DNA of 64,000 nucleotides. Source: Schizochytrium sp. TIO01 (lineage: Eukaryota > Sar > Bigyra > Thraustochytrida > Thraustochytriidae). Position 1 is the stretch's first letter. Each line of letters begins with the position of its first letter. Of this stretch, positions 22,806-34,300 are shown piece by piece. The position numbers and the translations under genes are program-made. The stretch is from positions 409,501-473,500 of the forward strand of contig SMSO01000005.1 in assembly GCA_004764695.1 (NCBI GenBank), read 5' to 3'. The notes under the pieces are model-generated. The model was given only the letters and a program-made list of their open reading frames with translations, made no database searches and was not told the origin of the DNA.

Positions 22806-24512
22806 ATGAGGACCGAAGATGATCCACACGCGCGGAGGTCTCGCGTGCGGGCCGGCGAGGCGAACCGCCTAGACCGCCTGCCGCGTTTCCTGGTACTGCA
22901 CTGTCTCTCCTTTCTTGCGAGCCGCGACGTGGGACGCGGTATGGCGGCATCCAAGGAGATGCTCTACTTGCTAGCCGGCCTAGAGCGCTGCGCATCAGGT
23001 ATGGCCGTCGAGAGCGCCGAGAATGCGGAGTCCGTTCCCCGTGCTCTGTCCTCTGCCCTTGACAGACTCCCCGCGCGTCCGCAATTCGCTGTAGCATTTT
23101 TCAACGGCGAAGAGTCCAGGGAAAAATTGAAAAACTTTGCTCAAACGCGCCTCCCTCCTGGCTGCACGGCGCTTGCGGCGCAAGTCTTTGGAGTTCAGTC
23201 ATGCGTGGGTGGTGAGGGTGCCCTTCCAGACATGGAAAAGGTATTTGTGGTGGAAATGGGCTCCTTTCCCGACGCTGTATGCACTGGTTTCAGACTCGAC
23301 CATGCCAACGCCGCACAGAGTTGGGCCTCCTGTGAGGATACGCTCGCCAGAGCCGCGGCATCGGCTGCTTCCACACACGGCACGAATGGAAGCTCAGTAA
23401 ACTCGCCAAACCCGAGCTCGAACGTTAATGCGAACATCAATGCTGGCCCGAATACTGTGAACTTGGGCGCGGTAAACATTGGACTGGAACAACCAATGCA
23501 GCAACCGGAGCAGTTCTGGAGGGTATTCGTTGTGCTGGTATGTGGAACATGGGGCTATGCAGTAGCGCCTACTCTGATTGCCAAGATGCAGGACGCATAC
23601 CCGGGCGTGACAGTAATCGGAGGTGTATGCTCTGAGTTTGCACAGTTTGCAGATGGCGTGTGGACGGATATCACAAACGGCATTGGCGTGCTGGCATTCG
23701 GAGGCAATGTGCCGCTTCGTACATGCGTGTCACTGGGACTCGAGCAAGTCAGTCCCGTGGTAGAACTCGAGACTGGGCTATGGACAGAAGATGGCATCTC
23801 ACTAGACGTGGCGCTGGTTAAAACGGACCCCCAAACATATGCCGACGCTGCGGGCTGGTTCATGAGGGAATGCACAGATCAAACTATGGTTGGGATCAAA
23901 TTTCCTGGAGAGTCAGGGTTCTCGCTTTGCGAGGAAGTTTGTATGATGATGGGGGAGAATGGTGGACAGATCCTGCGTCTTGTACTTACAGATCCGCCTA
24001 GGGGACTTCCTGTGGCTGGCACGCAGCTAGCGCCCTTTTGTAACACGCATAGGGCCGCAACAGAGGACCTTACGGCAATGCTCGATCGCCTCCAAGCCTA
24101 CCTTGCGCGTAATGATGAGAAGGTGCTTACGGGCATCATGTTCTCATGCGCTGCTCGCGGTCCACAGGCCTTTGGTAACCCCCCAAGACCCATGCTCGAT
24201 GCCACAGAGTTTCAAAAGCGCTTCCATGTCCCACTCGCAGGTTTTTACGCTGGTGGTGAAATCGGACCCCGAGCTCGCGCTCTCGTCAAAGACGATGTTT
24301 TTGAGACTTCTCGGGCTGTAGTTCAAGGATTCACAGTTGTCTTTGGTGTTTTTATTGTGCCCAAGGCCACCGCGTCCCCCATACAGCTTTATGGTGACAA
24401 CGCAAATGTTTCAGATAGCTTGCGGGATACCATAAAGGCATTTCTGTCCGGTCAAAATCATCTCTGCAACTCAGCCTCGACTCTTAATTCGCAAGGAATC
24501 AGCACTGCTTAA
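22806..24512 (+). CDS. F-box / FIST-domain protein (FBXO22-like)
   Basis: Counting from the ATG at 22806, the product has 568 residues. An F-box-like helix set lies at about 21-57 (L-P-R-F-L-V-L-H-C-L-S-F-L). From about residue 90 follow FIST N and C domains: an early A-F-F-N-G-E block, several Gly-rich strands and a late G-F-Y-A-G-G-E-I-G-P motif, which is the hallmark of the FIST C domain and is shared with animal FBXO22. By family knowledge FBXO22 is a substrate receptor of an SCF ubiquitin ligase; FIST domains are thought to sense small ligands. A Ser/Asn-rich insert separates the parts. The frame is open upstream to 22497 but has no ATG there, so the first ATG was chosen; an upstream exon cannot be excluded. 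Single exon, TAA stop. Confidence 0.85.
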   Translation: MRTEDDPHARRSRVRAGEANRLDRLPRFLVLHCLSFLASRDVGRGMAASKEMLYLLAGLERCASGMAVESAENAESVPRALSSALDRLPARPQFAVAFFNGEESREKLKNFAQTRLPPGCTALAAQVFGVQSCVGGEGALPDMEKVFVVEMGSFPDAVCTGFRLDHANAAQSWASCEDTLARAAASAASTHGTNGSSVNSPNPSSNVNANINAGPNTVNLGAVNIGLEQPMQQPEQFWRVFVVLVCGTWGYAVAPTLIAKMQDAYPGVTVIGGVCSEFAQFADGVWTDITNGIGVLAFGGNVPLRTCVSLGLEQVSPVVELETGLWTEDGISLDVALVKTDPQTYADAAGWFMRECTDQTMVGIKFPGESGFSLCEEVCMMMGENGGQILRLVLTDPPRGLPVAGTQLAPFCNTHRAATEDLTAMLDRLQAYLARNDEKVLTGIMFSCAARGPQAFGNPPRPMLDATEFQKRFHVPLAGFYAGGEIGPRARALVKDDVFETSRAVVQGFTVVFGVFIVPKATASPIQLYGDNANVSDSLRDTIKAFLSGQNHLCNSASTLNSQGISTA

Positions 24513-27148
24513 TCAACTGCTCGGGAATGGCTAGTTAACCTTGTTTACAAAGATTGAAGCGCGACATCCTCAACGTGCTAATGTGCCTCTATGCAAGTAT
24601 GTAGGCTCGGCAAGCCATACGCAACACACACTTTCTATTACCCCTTTGGCAGTGCGCCAAGGGGAGGAAGGTATTTTATAGGCTGACCCTCAACATGCTT
24701 TAGCTCTATGTACACTGAGCTGAGAATTATATATACCCACCCCATATAGCGCGGCTGGTGAATTAGCAAGGATCTTAATTTGGCAAAATGCCGCAAAAGG
24801 TATTTTGGTACCTGCCCAAGAATACATCCGTCACTCAACGTGATTACCCCTGAGCACCCGATCACTATTTCCCACTATCTCTGCACAAATGCATGCTTCC
24901 TGACATTAACCCTCGGCCCTACGTTCCCCATTTTGCCAGTACGACCTTTGATGTTCGCTTTAACGATATCCCTTTGTCAGATTTGTAAACGAATGCCTCA
25001 GGTTTGGGGTCTACTTGCCTGTCCAGTGCCGCCGTTATTGTTGCACTTGTGGCGCTGTTGCGCTAACAGTGCCTCGACGATGGAGGGGATGGTTGGTCTT
25101 GCACTGAACTCTAACATCGTTATGGGTCGTGTCAATCAGCGGTTCTTCCTATACATCCCGCACAGCCATTTACGCAATGCTGAGAGACTACATTTGCATG
25201 TTTGATTTATGTTTCGTGCCAAGCCTCTTCTTTGTTGTCTCTTTGCTCACTTTACGTGAGTTTTGGCGACCCCTAAAATTTATTTCGTTTGCTTATATTG
25301 CGTAACTATTGTGACATCTCGCCCCTGTTAATACGAGATGATCCTGAGAATCGAAAGAGTATACTGACTCGTAAAAGCATTCATAAGGGCTACGTAGAAG
25401 GACAGTTTAGAGGATTTAGTCAACATTCGCAATGGCGCTTTACCTCTTCTTCCATATCACTGTCTCTTTGCAAGCTCTTCAGGGCAGAGGAAATTGCAGT
25501 TCTGCCAACATATTGATTCTAGTAGTATTCTACTTCGTCAATTCCAACTTCTTCCTCCTGCGCGGTGGTCCTTTCTAAGCTGCAAATTGATATGATTTGA
25601 AGAGCCAATCTTACTGAAAAAAGTAAAAACAAATAGACTCTTGAGTGAAATAGCGAACTATTTGTAGTTCGGTGTTCACAGGCACCGACACACGAGGATG
25701 GCTTGATTGCATTTCTCCTGCTCCTGTCACATACCTTTAGCACACCATAGATAGTGAATGGCCAAGCCCAAGCTTGCTGGCAGCAGTTTCTACAACACCT
25801 CTTCCTGAGTTTGTATTGTGTGGTTCGTTTATTGAATAAGCAGATGCTTGAAAGTCTTGCTAGCATAGTAATATCTATTGTTGGAGCCATCCCTTCATTT
25901 TGCCACCCAGCTGAAGACCCTCAAGCTAACTGATGATGGCTTTCGACGCCCATGTGGATAGGTACCTTCTTATTATTTCTTTCCCTTCTTAATTTTTATT
26001 ATTATAAAATCTCGATCTTCTGACCAAGCTCCGCACATGCAAATTCCAAGTTTCAAAGTTCATGTTAAGTTTATACCGCTAGTCGTGCCAATTCACCAGT
26101 TATGAGATCCAGTTTGTCATTTTAGTTTTAGACAGCAAAAATAGAAGCTGAGGCGCAGCCCCGGCAGCATCCATCAACATTCCCCATTCTTTCATTCTGT
26201 CTGGCCTGTGAGTAGGCGAGTGGGTAGTGGGACTTGGTAAGTGCCTTTCAAGTTGCGACAGTTTCATCGCAAATGCCAGTGGTACTGTTAGTTGCTACTT
26301 TATACCCCCTTGAAAGTGCCCTTTTCTGGCACCAACAGAAGAAAGAGGGAAAGGACGTGACCGGTGGAATTGACTTGTCATGAACTAATGCGCTTTGTTT
26401 TGACTCGTGTCTACTAGGCGCTCGTTTAAGCGCATATCGAACCAAAAAGGGCTGACAAGTATGATGCAGAGGTTAATATTTCAAGTTCAAAAATAGTACT
26501 ACCGAATTTTGTCCAGCAAATCGACAACATTATTGTGGGTGGCAGGCTGGCATCAGCAAGAATTGTGAGAGCATTATAGTAATACTTTCTGCCATCTGCT
26601 GGAAGCAAACAAAGTTCAGTTTCAATTAATAACTGGAAGCTGTAAAAGTACTGCATTTATACTTTCGAGCTGGTAATAACGAGCCCTACGTTGTGTTGGT
26701 GCGCTGTTGTCCATCCTCGGGATCCTTCTTGGCATGGCTCGCCAATGGTAATAATTTTCTTCCCACCTAGATTTAACCCATAACTAATTAACTATGAATT
26801 AGATTGGATGAGCATGCAATAAATTTTGCTGACGCATGCCCAAGCACGTATTAGCCATCTTCGTATTTGTCTGCGCTCGAATTTCGCGTGTAGAGAGTCA
26901 CAAGGAAATAATTGGATGAAGAATTTGTGGTAGGGTGGATAAGTTTAGTTATGTAGTTTTTAAAAAAGGCGGTACTAAAAGTACTAGCCAAGGTCTCTAA
27001 CATGATCAAAAAGGAGATCTAAAGCAACACAATAGACATAGTCAATACAACGTGAGAGGGAATAATGGTGTAAACGATAGCTTTGATACGCCGTATCAAC
27101 GAAGAAAGGATTCCGATCAGGGTGCTTCGAATCACGCGTGGTAGATTC
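24513..27148. other. Convergent intergenic region
   Basis: This lies between the ends of the FIST gene (+) and SNW1 (-). Open frames at 24780-25205 (+, 141 codons) and 25519-25890 (-, 123 codons) have no motif I recognise and odd Cys/Pro or Arg-rich composition; I do not call them genes. A hairpin follows the FIST gene at 24641-24664. Confidence 0.5.
24641..24664. other. Hairpin downstream of the FIST gene
   Basis: CCCCTTTGGC, a five-base loop AGTGC, then GCCAAGGGG form a strong stem with one bulged T. It sits about 130 bases past the stop codon and so may lie in the 3' UTR. Confidence 0.55.
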
Positions 27149-29208
27149 TTAAGTATCCGAAGAGCCGCGCTCAAATGCAATTTTGCGACGCGAAGACCCA
27201 GACAGCAATTCTTGAGCTGACCTCTTGTCGCCACCTCCACTTTGCATGGACATCATACCCTGTCCAGGCCTGCGTCCCAGCGCGTCATCCAATGCGCTGG
27301 CCCGGTTGGCGAGCCTCGCCAGACGCCAATGCACTAAAGGGGTCTGCACTAGCCTTTTCAAATTGCACAGGGCCTGAGCGAGTTCCGGCGCTCTCCTCGG
27401 CACCAGCAAACCCACGGGAGGGCCGAAAACGTTCGGTATTGCTCAGTTCTTCCAACTGTTTGTCTGCCGAACCGTACTTGGAGGTTGCAGATTGCCTCGG
27501 GCGGTAGATTTTGTCCATGTCACGGTTGAACAAAGGTTTGGAGTATACATTGTCGTCATCCTCGCCGCCTAGCCCGGAGCCAATGCCACTGGACTGATTA
27601 AATAAACGTGAGTCAAACTGCGCGTCGCCAGCCATCACTGCTGATTTCGGCACCGCCATGCCAAGAGCAATCTTTTCACTAACATCGCGTTCAAGGTCTC
27701 GCGAGAGTTTGCTCTTTTTCCCAGCTGCCTCCAGCCGGAGATCGCGTTCCCGTTCACGCTTCCGTTCGCGGCGAATGCGATCGCGCTCAACCTTGCGATC
27801 ATCTTCATCTTCCTTGTCATCTGAAGACTCAGACATACGACGACGTCTGCGATTCCTCCTGCGCGCCGCTCGTTCTCCGGAGCTCAGAGTAGAGTGCGAG
27901 GAGTGAGATGACGTTGAAGTCTTTGAGGATGCCGCTGAACCTTCTGAGGAAGACGAGCCTGTGGACGCAGCAGAGCCCGAGCGGGCTCGGCGTCGAGCAG
28001 GAGGCATCGGCCGAGCATTTCCGCCAGAGATCTCACGGCTTGTGAGGTTCCCGCCTGACGCGGGTTCTACAGGTGTGCTTGCTGATGATATTTTTGACGA
28101 AGATGATGCGGATGATGAGGAAGTTGTTGCTGACGCAATTGTTTGCCCATATGATTCCGGTTGCTCCGATGAGCGAAGCTCCGTGTCTCGCTCAAGGCGA
28201 GCTGCGGAGGCAAGGTCACGAAGCTCATGTTCGCGCTGCTCCTTGGCCTTCTTGAGAAGAAATTGCTTCTCGGTGTTGCGTGCCTCGACCTCAGCACGAG
28301 CTTGGTTCTCTGCAATATATAATGCCTCTGAGAACTTAGCGAACTTGTCATTGACAGGCGTTTGCTCCAGACCACGCCCATCGGCTGCAAGCCGCTTATC
28401 TAGCGAAATTGTAAATCCATGTGAGTTTTTCCAGCTTGAGATCGATGGCGGAATCTTCCAATCCGCCTGCTCCTGCGCCGTCGGCTTTTTTGCTGGAGCC
28501 TGTAGGATGGGTACGAAATCTTGTGCCGCTGCTCTGGGTTGCTTCTTATGCTTGAACTTGGGCAGATCAAGAGGATCAGTCGGAGCCTCAACCATACGAA
28601 TGACTCTATTCTTACTTCCGTCCTGCCCTTGCGCCCCACTTGGCGTATAGTTGATGTATGTGGGCTTAGCCACGGACTCGTTCGCCGCTCGATTATCAAC
28701 AATCTTGACATTTCGGGCCTCCTCTCGCCTCCTGCCAATAATCGCGTCCAGAGCCTCCTGCGTTTTCCTCGCTGTCTCCGCAGCCGCTTCGCCGGATGGC
28801 TCTCGAAGTGCCTCGTTTGATGCCGCTGTTGAATTTCCTTTGCAGCGTGTCCTCGCGACGTGCGTAAACCAAGTCCGTTGACCCGCGCCCGCCCATGGAC
28901 CGCTTTACGATAGCATCGTACTGGACCTTCCCTTGCGCGTCAGTTGTAAGCGCAAGTGCTCCCCCGACACGAGAGGCTTGACCGTTGCTTGAGTTTCCTG
29001 GACCCTTCTTTCCCATGCCGAGCGGGTACTGCGCCACATGCACCTCTGGAAAAGCACCACCATCACCGTGATCCTCAGGTTTGCGTGGCACGAAGCCTCG
29101 GCGATTACGGTACCTCGGCACACCAGCATTGGGATTTTTTGTCACTGCAGAGACCTCTGCTTCTGCATGTACGACATACTCACGCTTCGGCTTCGGCAGC
29201 ACGAGCAT
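27149..29208 (-). CDS. SNW1: SNW1/SKIP/Prp45 splicing factor (frame-disrupted)
   Basis: SNW1 is a subunit of the activated spliceosome and a transcription co-regulator in the nucleus. The 5' frame (ATG at 29208) has the family signature F-G/H-D-G-G-A-F-P-E-x-H-V-A-Q-Y-P-L, then K-V-Q-Y-D-A-I. The 3' frame (to the TGA at 27285-27287) has Y-I-x-Y-T-P-S, the W-K-I-P-P-x-I-S-x-W-K-N block, L-D-K-R-L-A-A-D-G-R-G, an RS/acidic low-complexity middle and the late G-P-V-Q-F-E motif. Between them the frame shifts by one base near 28840-28815: conserved helix sequence E-A-A-A-E-T-A-R-K-T continues only in the other frame. A second shift at the TGA stop (27285) could extend the protein to 27149 with a typical basic tail; this is optional. 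No GT-AG intron fits the first junction without removing conserved codons. Confidence 0.88.
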
Positions 29209-31396
29209 GGTGCCGCCCGCAACCGCGACTGAAGAGTCTGAAGATTTACCTTTCGATCGAACAAGACGCCCGCCCAGTTCACAGCGCCTGCCGGAGAAGA
29301 CGCAACAGCAAATCTAATGAAGGGCGATACAGTATCTGCGTGAAATCCCCCTCCCCAACAGGCCTTCACACGCTGGAAGGAGGCAGCAGGATGGGAGCGC
29401 GCCGGGCGCTTCGAGCTCTGCTGCTTCTTCGTCTTCTTCAACTAGTCTCGGAGAGCGCCTCGCGACTCATTTTACTTAGGCCTTTTATTTGGACCGTTTT
29501 AATAAAAATTCTGTGCATTAGTATGCGTTGTATGTCTCCTACTCTTGAAATTGCAAAGATCAAAAGCCTGGGCTTGGAAATGTAGCGATAGTTTATCAAC
29601 AATAGTCTGATGCGCATATACACTTGAAAGAGTTTTGATGAATAGCTGTCCGTCAGGCCAATTTAAATAGAATTAGATCAACACTAATGATCCTTCAGAT
29701 GTGTGCATACTCGAGCATCGGGAGGAAATGAAAGCACACAGCCCGACTATCAAGGATCTTAATAATTGTATGCTAGCAAATACGGAGCTATCACAGGTAT
29801 GCATTACTTTTCAAAGGTAAGCAGCTTACTTGATAATCTGATTATCGCCGGAATCAGATGATAGATAAAACGGAGCCGTAGAGCGCAAATAACATGAAGA
29901 GCACAACCGAAAGCAAGAAAAGATGAACTCAAGAATCACCAGCCAAAACTTACATGGGCACAACAACTGTGGAAAAATCAAATCTACTTATCATCATCGG
30001 TGTAGGCTCTCTCGGTACCAGGACTGCTTCAAAACGATGTGAGCCTTGTGAAAACCCAGACAAAAGTTTTACGTTTGAGATTCCAACTTCTAAAAACAAG
30101 AACAGCGCAACCGAGGGTTCTTCGAATCACGAGCTGGCGTAAATTGCATGTCTGTTTGATGAAAGCAGTCGCGGGTTTTCTCCTTGTGGGATGGTCTTGG
30201 GGCCACCGATTGACCGATCTTCGCTTCGTCTAATTCTCAAGTTTTTTTACACTCAATCAATTTTCACGATTCCTTTATTTTTTAGTCGTTGTTTCCTTGC
30301 TTAACAAAAAGAGTGTAAATGCATAAAAGTGCATTCATTCCTCTTTTCTTTTCTTCTTTCTGTGAGCTTTCTTTCATTTTCGGTCCCAAATAAGAGGTCT
30401 AAAAAGAGACCTAAGCACCTCCCTTGCAACCCTATTTGCGGGGAAAACTACTACTAACTATCAGAGGCCGTCCAGCAAAGGGGGACTTTGCTCTGCTTCA
30501 CCCGTTATCCCCGTTGCATGCTCGGCTTGCCCTTCCCAATCTGAGGACGTTGGGTATTTCGCCTTCGAATACCTGCCTGGTTGATCGATGGAGCGATTGA
30601 CTGCTTTGATTAACTCCTTTTGAAAGGTTTTCAAAAAGTAGATGAGATTGCCTCAGAAAGAAAGAAAAGAAAAACAAGTTTTGGCTCAAACAAAAAACAA
30701 GAAAACAAACAAGTTTCGCGCGCGCTCTGCCCCTCCTCGCGCCGCTTCTGGACTGGAGGGCCCGGGTCCCCGCGGAATGGGACGCGGGCTCTGCCCTGAA
30801 TAATTCAGGCAAGCAGGCAGGAGAGCAGACACGTAGGTCGGCCCTGTGCTTTACTTCTACAGCTCCTTGGGGTCTCGTAAAATCTTCTTCACCTTGGCTC
30901 TCTTCTTCTATTCGTCCTCTGCATCTTCGTCCTCGTCACCACCTCCGCCTTCTCCTCTGCATCTCGAGTAAACGGTTCATCGAGTGACCTCGGCAGCACG
31001 AAGAGCGTGGACGTAGTTGCTGCGCTAGTGCCGTAGCAGCGCGTGAGAGCTGTGTGAATAGGTTGGAGGAGAAGTTAGGGTAACGATACATAGAAAGACC
31101 GCTACGCAAACTTCTCCTACTACTAGTTCTGGTCTTTGGCGCCTTTAAAATCTTCTTCCACGTGCTCGCTCGCAAACTTAATTATACAACTGGCCTTGCG
31201 CGATTTCAGGCCAAGAGCTTGGCTGAGCTGCGAGCTAAATTAGAAAGACGAGTCCATTCGGTTGCTTGCTTACTTGCTTGTTTGCTCTCTTGCTTTGTAA
31301 CGGAGCCTCGGAGAGCACGTGTACATTGACTGACGCCCCCCTAGTAGTGGATAAGGGGTTACTAGTGAAGGCAAGCGTTAAGTGGGGCACGGAGAA
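29209..31396. other. Divergent intergenic region
   Basis: This lies between the 5' ends of SNW1 (-) and the calcium channel (+), so it should hold both promoters. Frames at 28956-29585 (+) and 30498-30812 (-) are antisense or compositional and are not called. CTAGTAGTGG-type sequence occurs about 55 bases before the channel start. Confidence 0.5.
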
Positions 31397-34300
31397 ATGA
31401 TTGCAACCGAGAGCGATGTGGACATTAGCATGCCCGAAGGCAATAACAGAGATCAGGATACGCCCAGAAGGAGAAGGAGGAGAGGAGAGATAAAATTTAG
31501 AAACATTATAGAAAAGATTAGGAGTCGAGAGTGGCTACCGTCTAGTGCAAATTGGTTGGAGAAAAACGATCCTCAACAACAAGGAGGACGACGCGGGTCG
31601 CTAGCATCAGCTTATTCCAGCGAGTCTGGTAATGCTCCCCGAGAAATGGACGATGTAGACCCATACTATGCAGGAAAATTTGGCTTTGGACAGTATCCAA
31701 TTGTATTTAGCCCTATTGTTCTAGGCTGTGTGTCACGCCAAAATCCTCTGCGGAGCCTCTGTATTGCCATCGTGCGGCAGCTTGCGTTTGAGGCCTTTAT
31801 TTTGATTATTATCCTTGCCAACACAATTCTCATGGCGCTCTATGACCCCGTTGACGCAAAGCTCGGGATTTCATCACGCGTTAATACTGTGATCAAAGAT
31901 ATGGAATGGCTTTTTATTTCTGTTTTTACTGTGGAGGCCCTCATTAAAATCATTGCACAAGGTCTATTTGTGCGGCCATCAGGCTACTTTAGAGAAACCT
32001 GGAATTGGCTGGATTTTATCATTGCACTCATGGGATGGATTCCTGTCGTTATATCGGCAGTTACACCTGCTAGCAATTCAAGAATTACATCTGCTTTGAC
32101 TGTTTTCCGAATGATTAGGGTTTTGAGGCCCCTTCGTACACTTCAATTCTTTCCTGGGCTACGTAACCTTGTCAAGGCTATTCTTGGAGCTGCAGTTTCG
32201 GTTGGTGCTGTTTTATTACTCTGTGTTTCTATTATGCTAGTTTTCTCGATTGTAGGCATCACACTTTTCAAAGGAAAGCTAAGACAGCATTGCGGAGTCG
32301 AGGTTGACAATCGAACTGGTACTTGGGCTATCCCTGCTGATGAGGTGGACTCATTTTGCTCTCTGAACCCAGAAAATCATGGTAGGGCGTGTCCCGAAGG
32401 TCTAACTTGCATTGTGACTGATTTCAACCCTTCCAATGGGCTTGTCAGCTTTGACAATCTCGGCTTAGCCTTGCTCACCGTTTTACAGGCAATCACCGAA
32501 GAAGGCTGGTCCGATACTATGTACTCCTTGTTTGACACCACCTATCGCATCGTTGGTATATACTTTATCTTGCTCATTCTTTTCGGGAGCTACATCATGG
32601 TGAACCTTCTGGTCTCGGCCTTGAGTGTTAATTATATGCTCGCACGTAAAGAGGATAGACACAACTCAGGCCTAGAAAGTCAACGGCGACACTTCATGCA
32701 AGAGGTCGTTGAAATGGCGGAAAAGAGGAATCAGTCGCTCAAATCTTTCTTACGTCAACCTCTCCAAAAACAAATTAGGGAAATGGAAATGCGTCTGGTG
32801 TACTCTTACGAGGAACATCACCATGAATCAAACTACAGTCTGGTAACAGAAAACATGTACAAACGATACAGTATGCGCAACGTCGCATACTACCCTCGCT
32901 TCCGTCGTCGCATCGACAAAAACTTGAAACAAAGCGCCCTCTTTCGGAATCGTGCCTCCACGACCCAGTACAGAATCCATGAGCTCATACACTCATCCAG
33001 GGCTCTCTCTGCCCAAGAAGATAATAATGATGCAGCAGTTGGGCCTGATAACTCTTCTGTACAGAAGGTGCCCACCATGAGGAACAAATATGACAGTCGC
33101 GAAAACCGTTTTACTCGGTTTCAAGAGACTTATTCATCGCTCCATGACCTTTACCATGACAAGAGCGAAGACGCATTAACTCATCACCAACTTCAGTCTC
33201 TTGATTCTATAGAAGATAGAGAAATGAACATGCTGGAAGATAGGAGCCATGTAGACGAGGAAGACACAAAAAATAATCTGGCTACATCACTAGCAGAAAT
33301 TGAGCTCAGTAAGATCAGTTTTAACTACAATATAGATGACATTGAAATAAGCGAAGAGGAACGCCGAAATCATAGCCGATCTCTCAGCAGCGATATCTCG
33401 AGTATGACAGATTACTTTGACGCACGTGAGCGTGGCTTCTCCCTCGGTTCTGCCCATACTGATTCGGATCGTTTCTTAGATACAAGTGAGCTCCGTGTCG
33501 AGACAAGGTCTCTGGAACAACAACAAAAGAAGATTGAAAATCATATGGATTGTGAACAACAGCAACAACCACGTAGACCACCTCTCAAAGGAGCGGGTGC
33601 CATTGATAGCAGCACTATCTCGAAACCAAGCATTACAGAACCATCTGGGATGCTGAGCCGATCCGCATCTGAAGAAGCCAATCTGAACCCTGATGACCTC
33701 TCCAGCAAACCTGGATGGGTGCCTTATGGAGAAAAACCGAACGCACCCAGAATATGTATCTGGCTTTACAAATATATCGCGAAGCAAATGTGGTTCAAGC
33801 TTTTTGCTCTCAGTCTGATCTTATTGAACACTATTGTACTTGCCTCAGAATATTTTCTCCAGCCCAACTGGCTCACCAACCTCCAAAATATCACCAACGT
33901 GATATTCTTAGTGCTGTTCACTCTCGAAACCTTTATTCGCCTGATTGCTGAAGGTGCACCTTATTACTTCCATTATTGGTTCAATCGCTTTGATTGTTTT
34001 ATCATCTTCATGGGATATATGGAGCTGTTTTTGGAAGGCAATGTGGCCTCCGTCTTTCGTCTAATGCGAATCCTGCGGTTCTTTAAACTCGCACACTACT
34101 GGCCTACATTTCGAGATCTAATTGCATCGGTCGATGAGACTGTGAAGCAACTCTTCCCATTTCTCATTTTCTTTGGCATCTTCCTCTACATATTTACAGT
34201 CTCCGGAATGCAGCTTCTTGGTGGCCGATTGACGATTCCCCTGGAGATCCAAGAAGTGGATTATGTTTATCCTTCCGGAATAGATCCTCCTGCAAGTGCG

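Noticed and set aside
24780-25205. 141-codon plus-strand frame after the FIST gene
   Set aside because: No motif, Pro/Cys-rich composition, no homologue I recognise; likely chance.
27961-28650. 229-codon plus-strand frame opposite SNW1
   Set aside because: It is antisense to conserved SNW1 coding sequence with biased codon use and encodes no domain.
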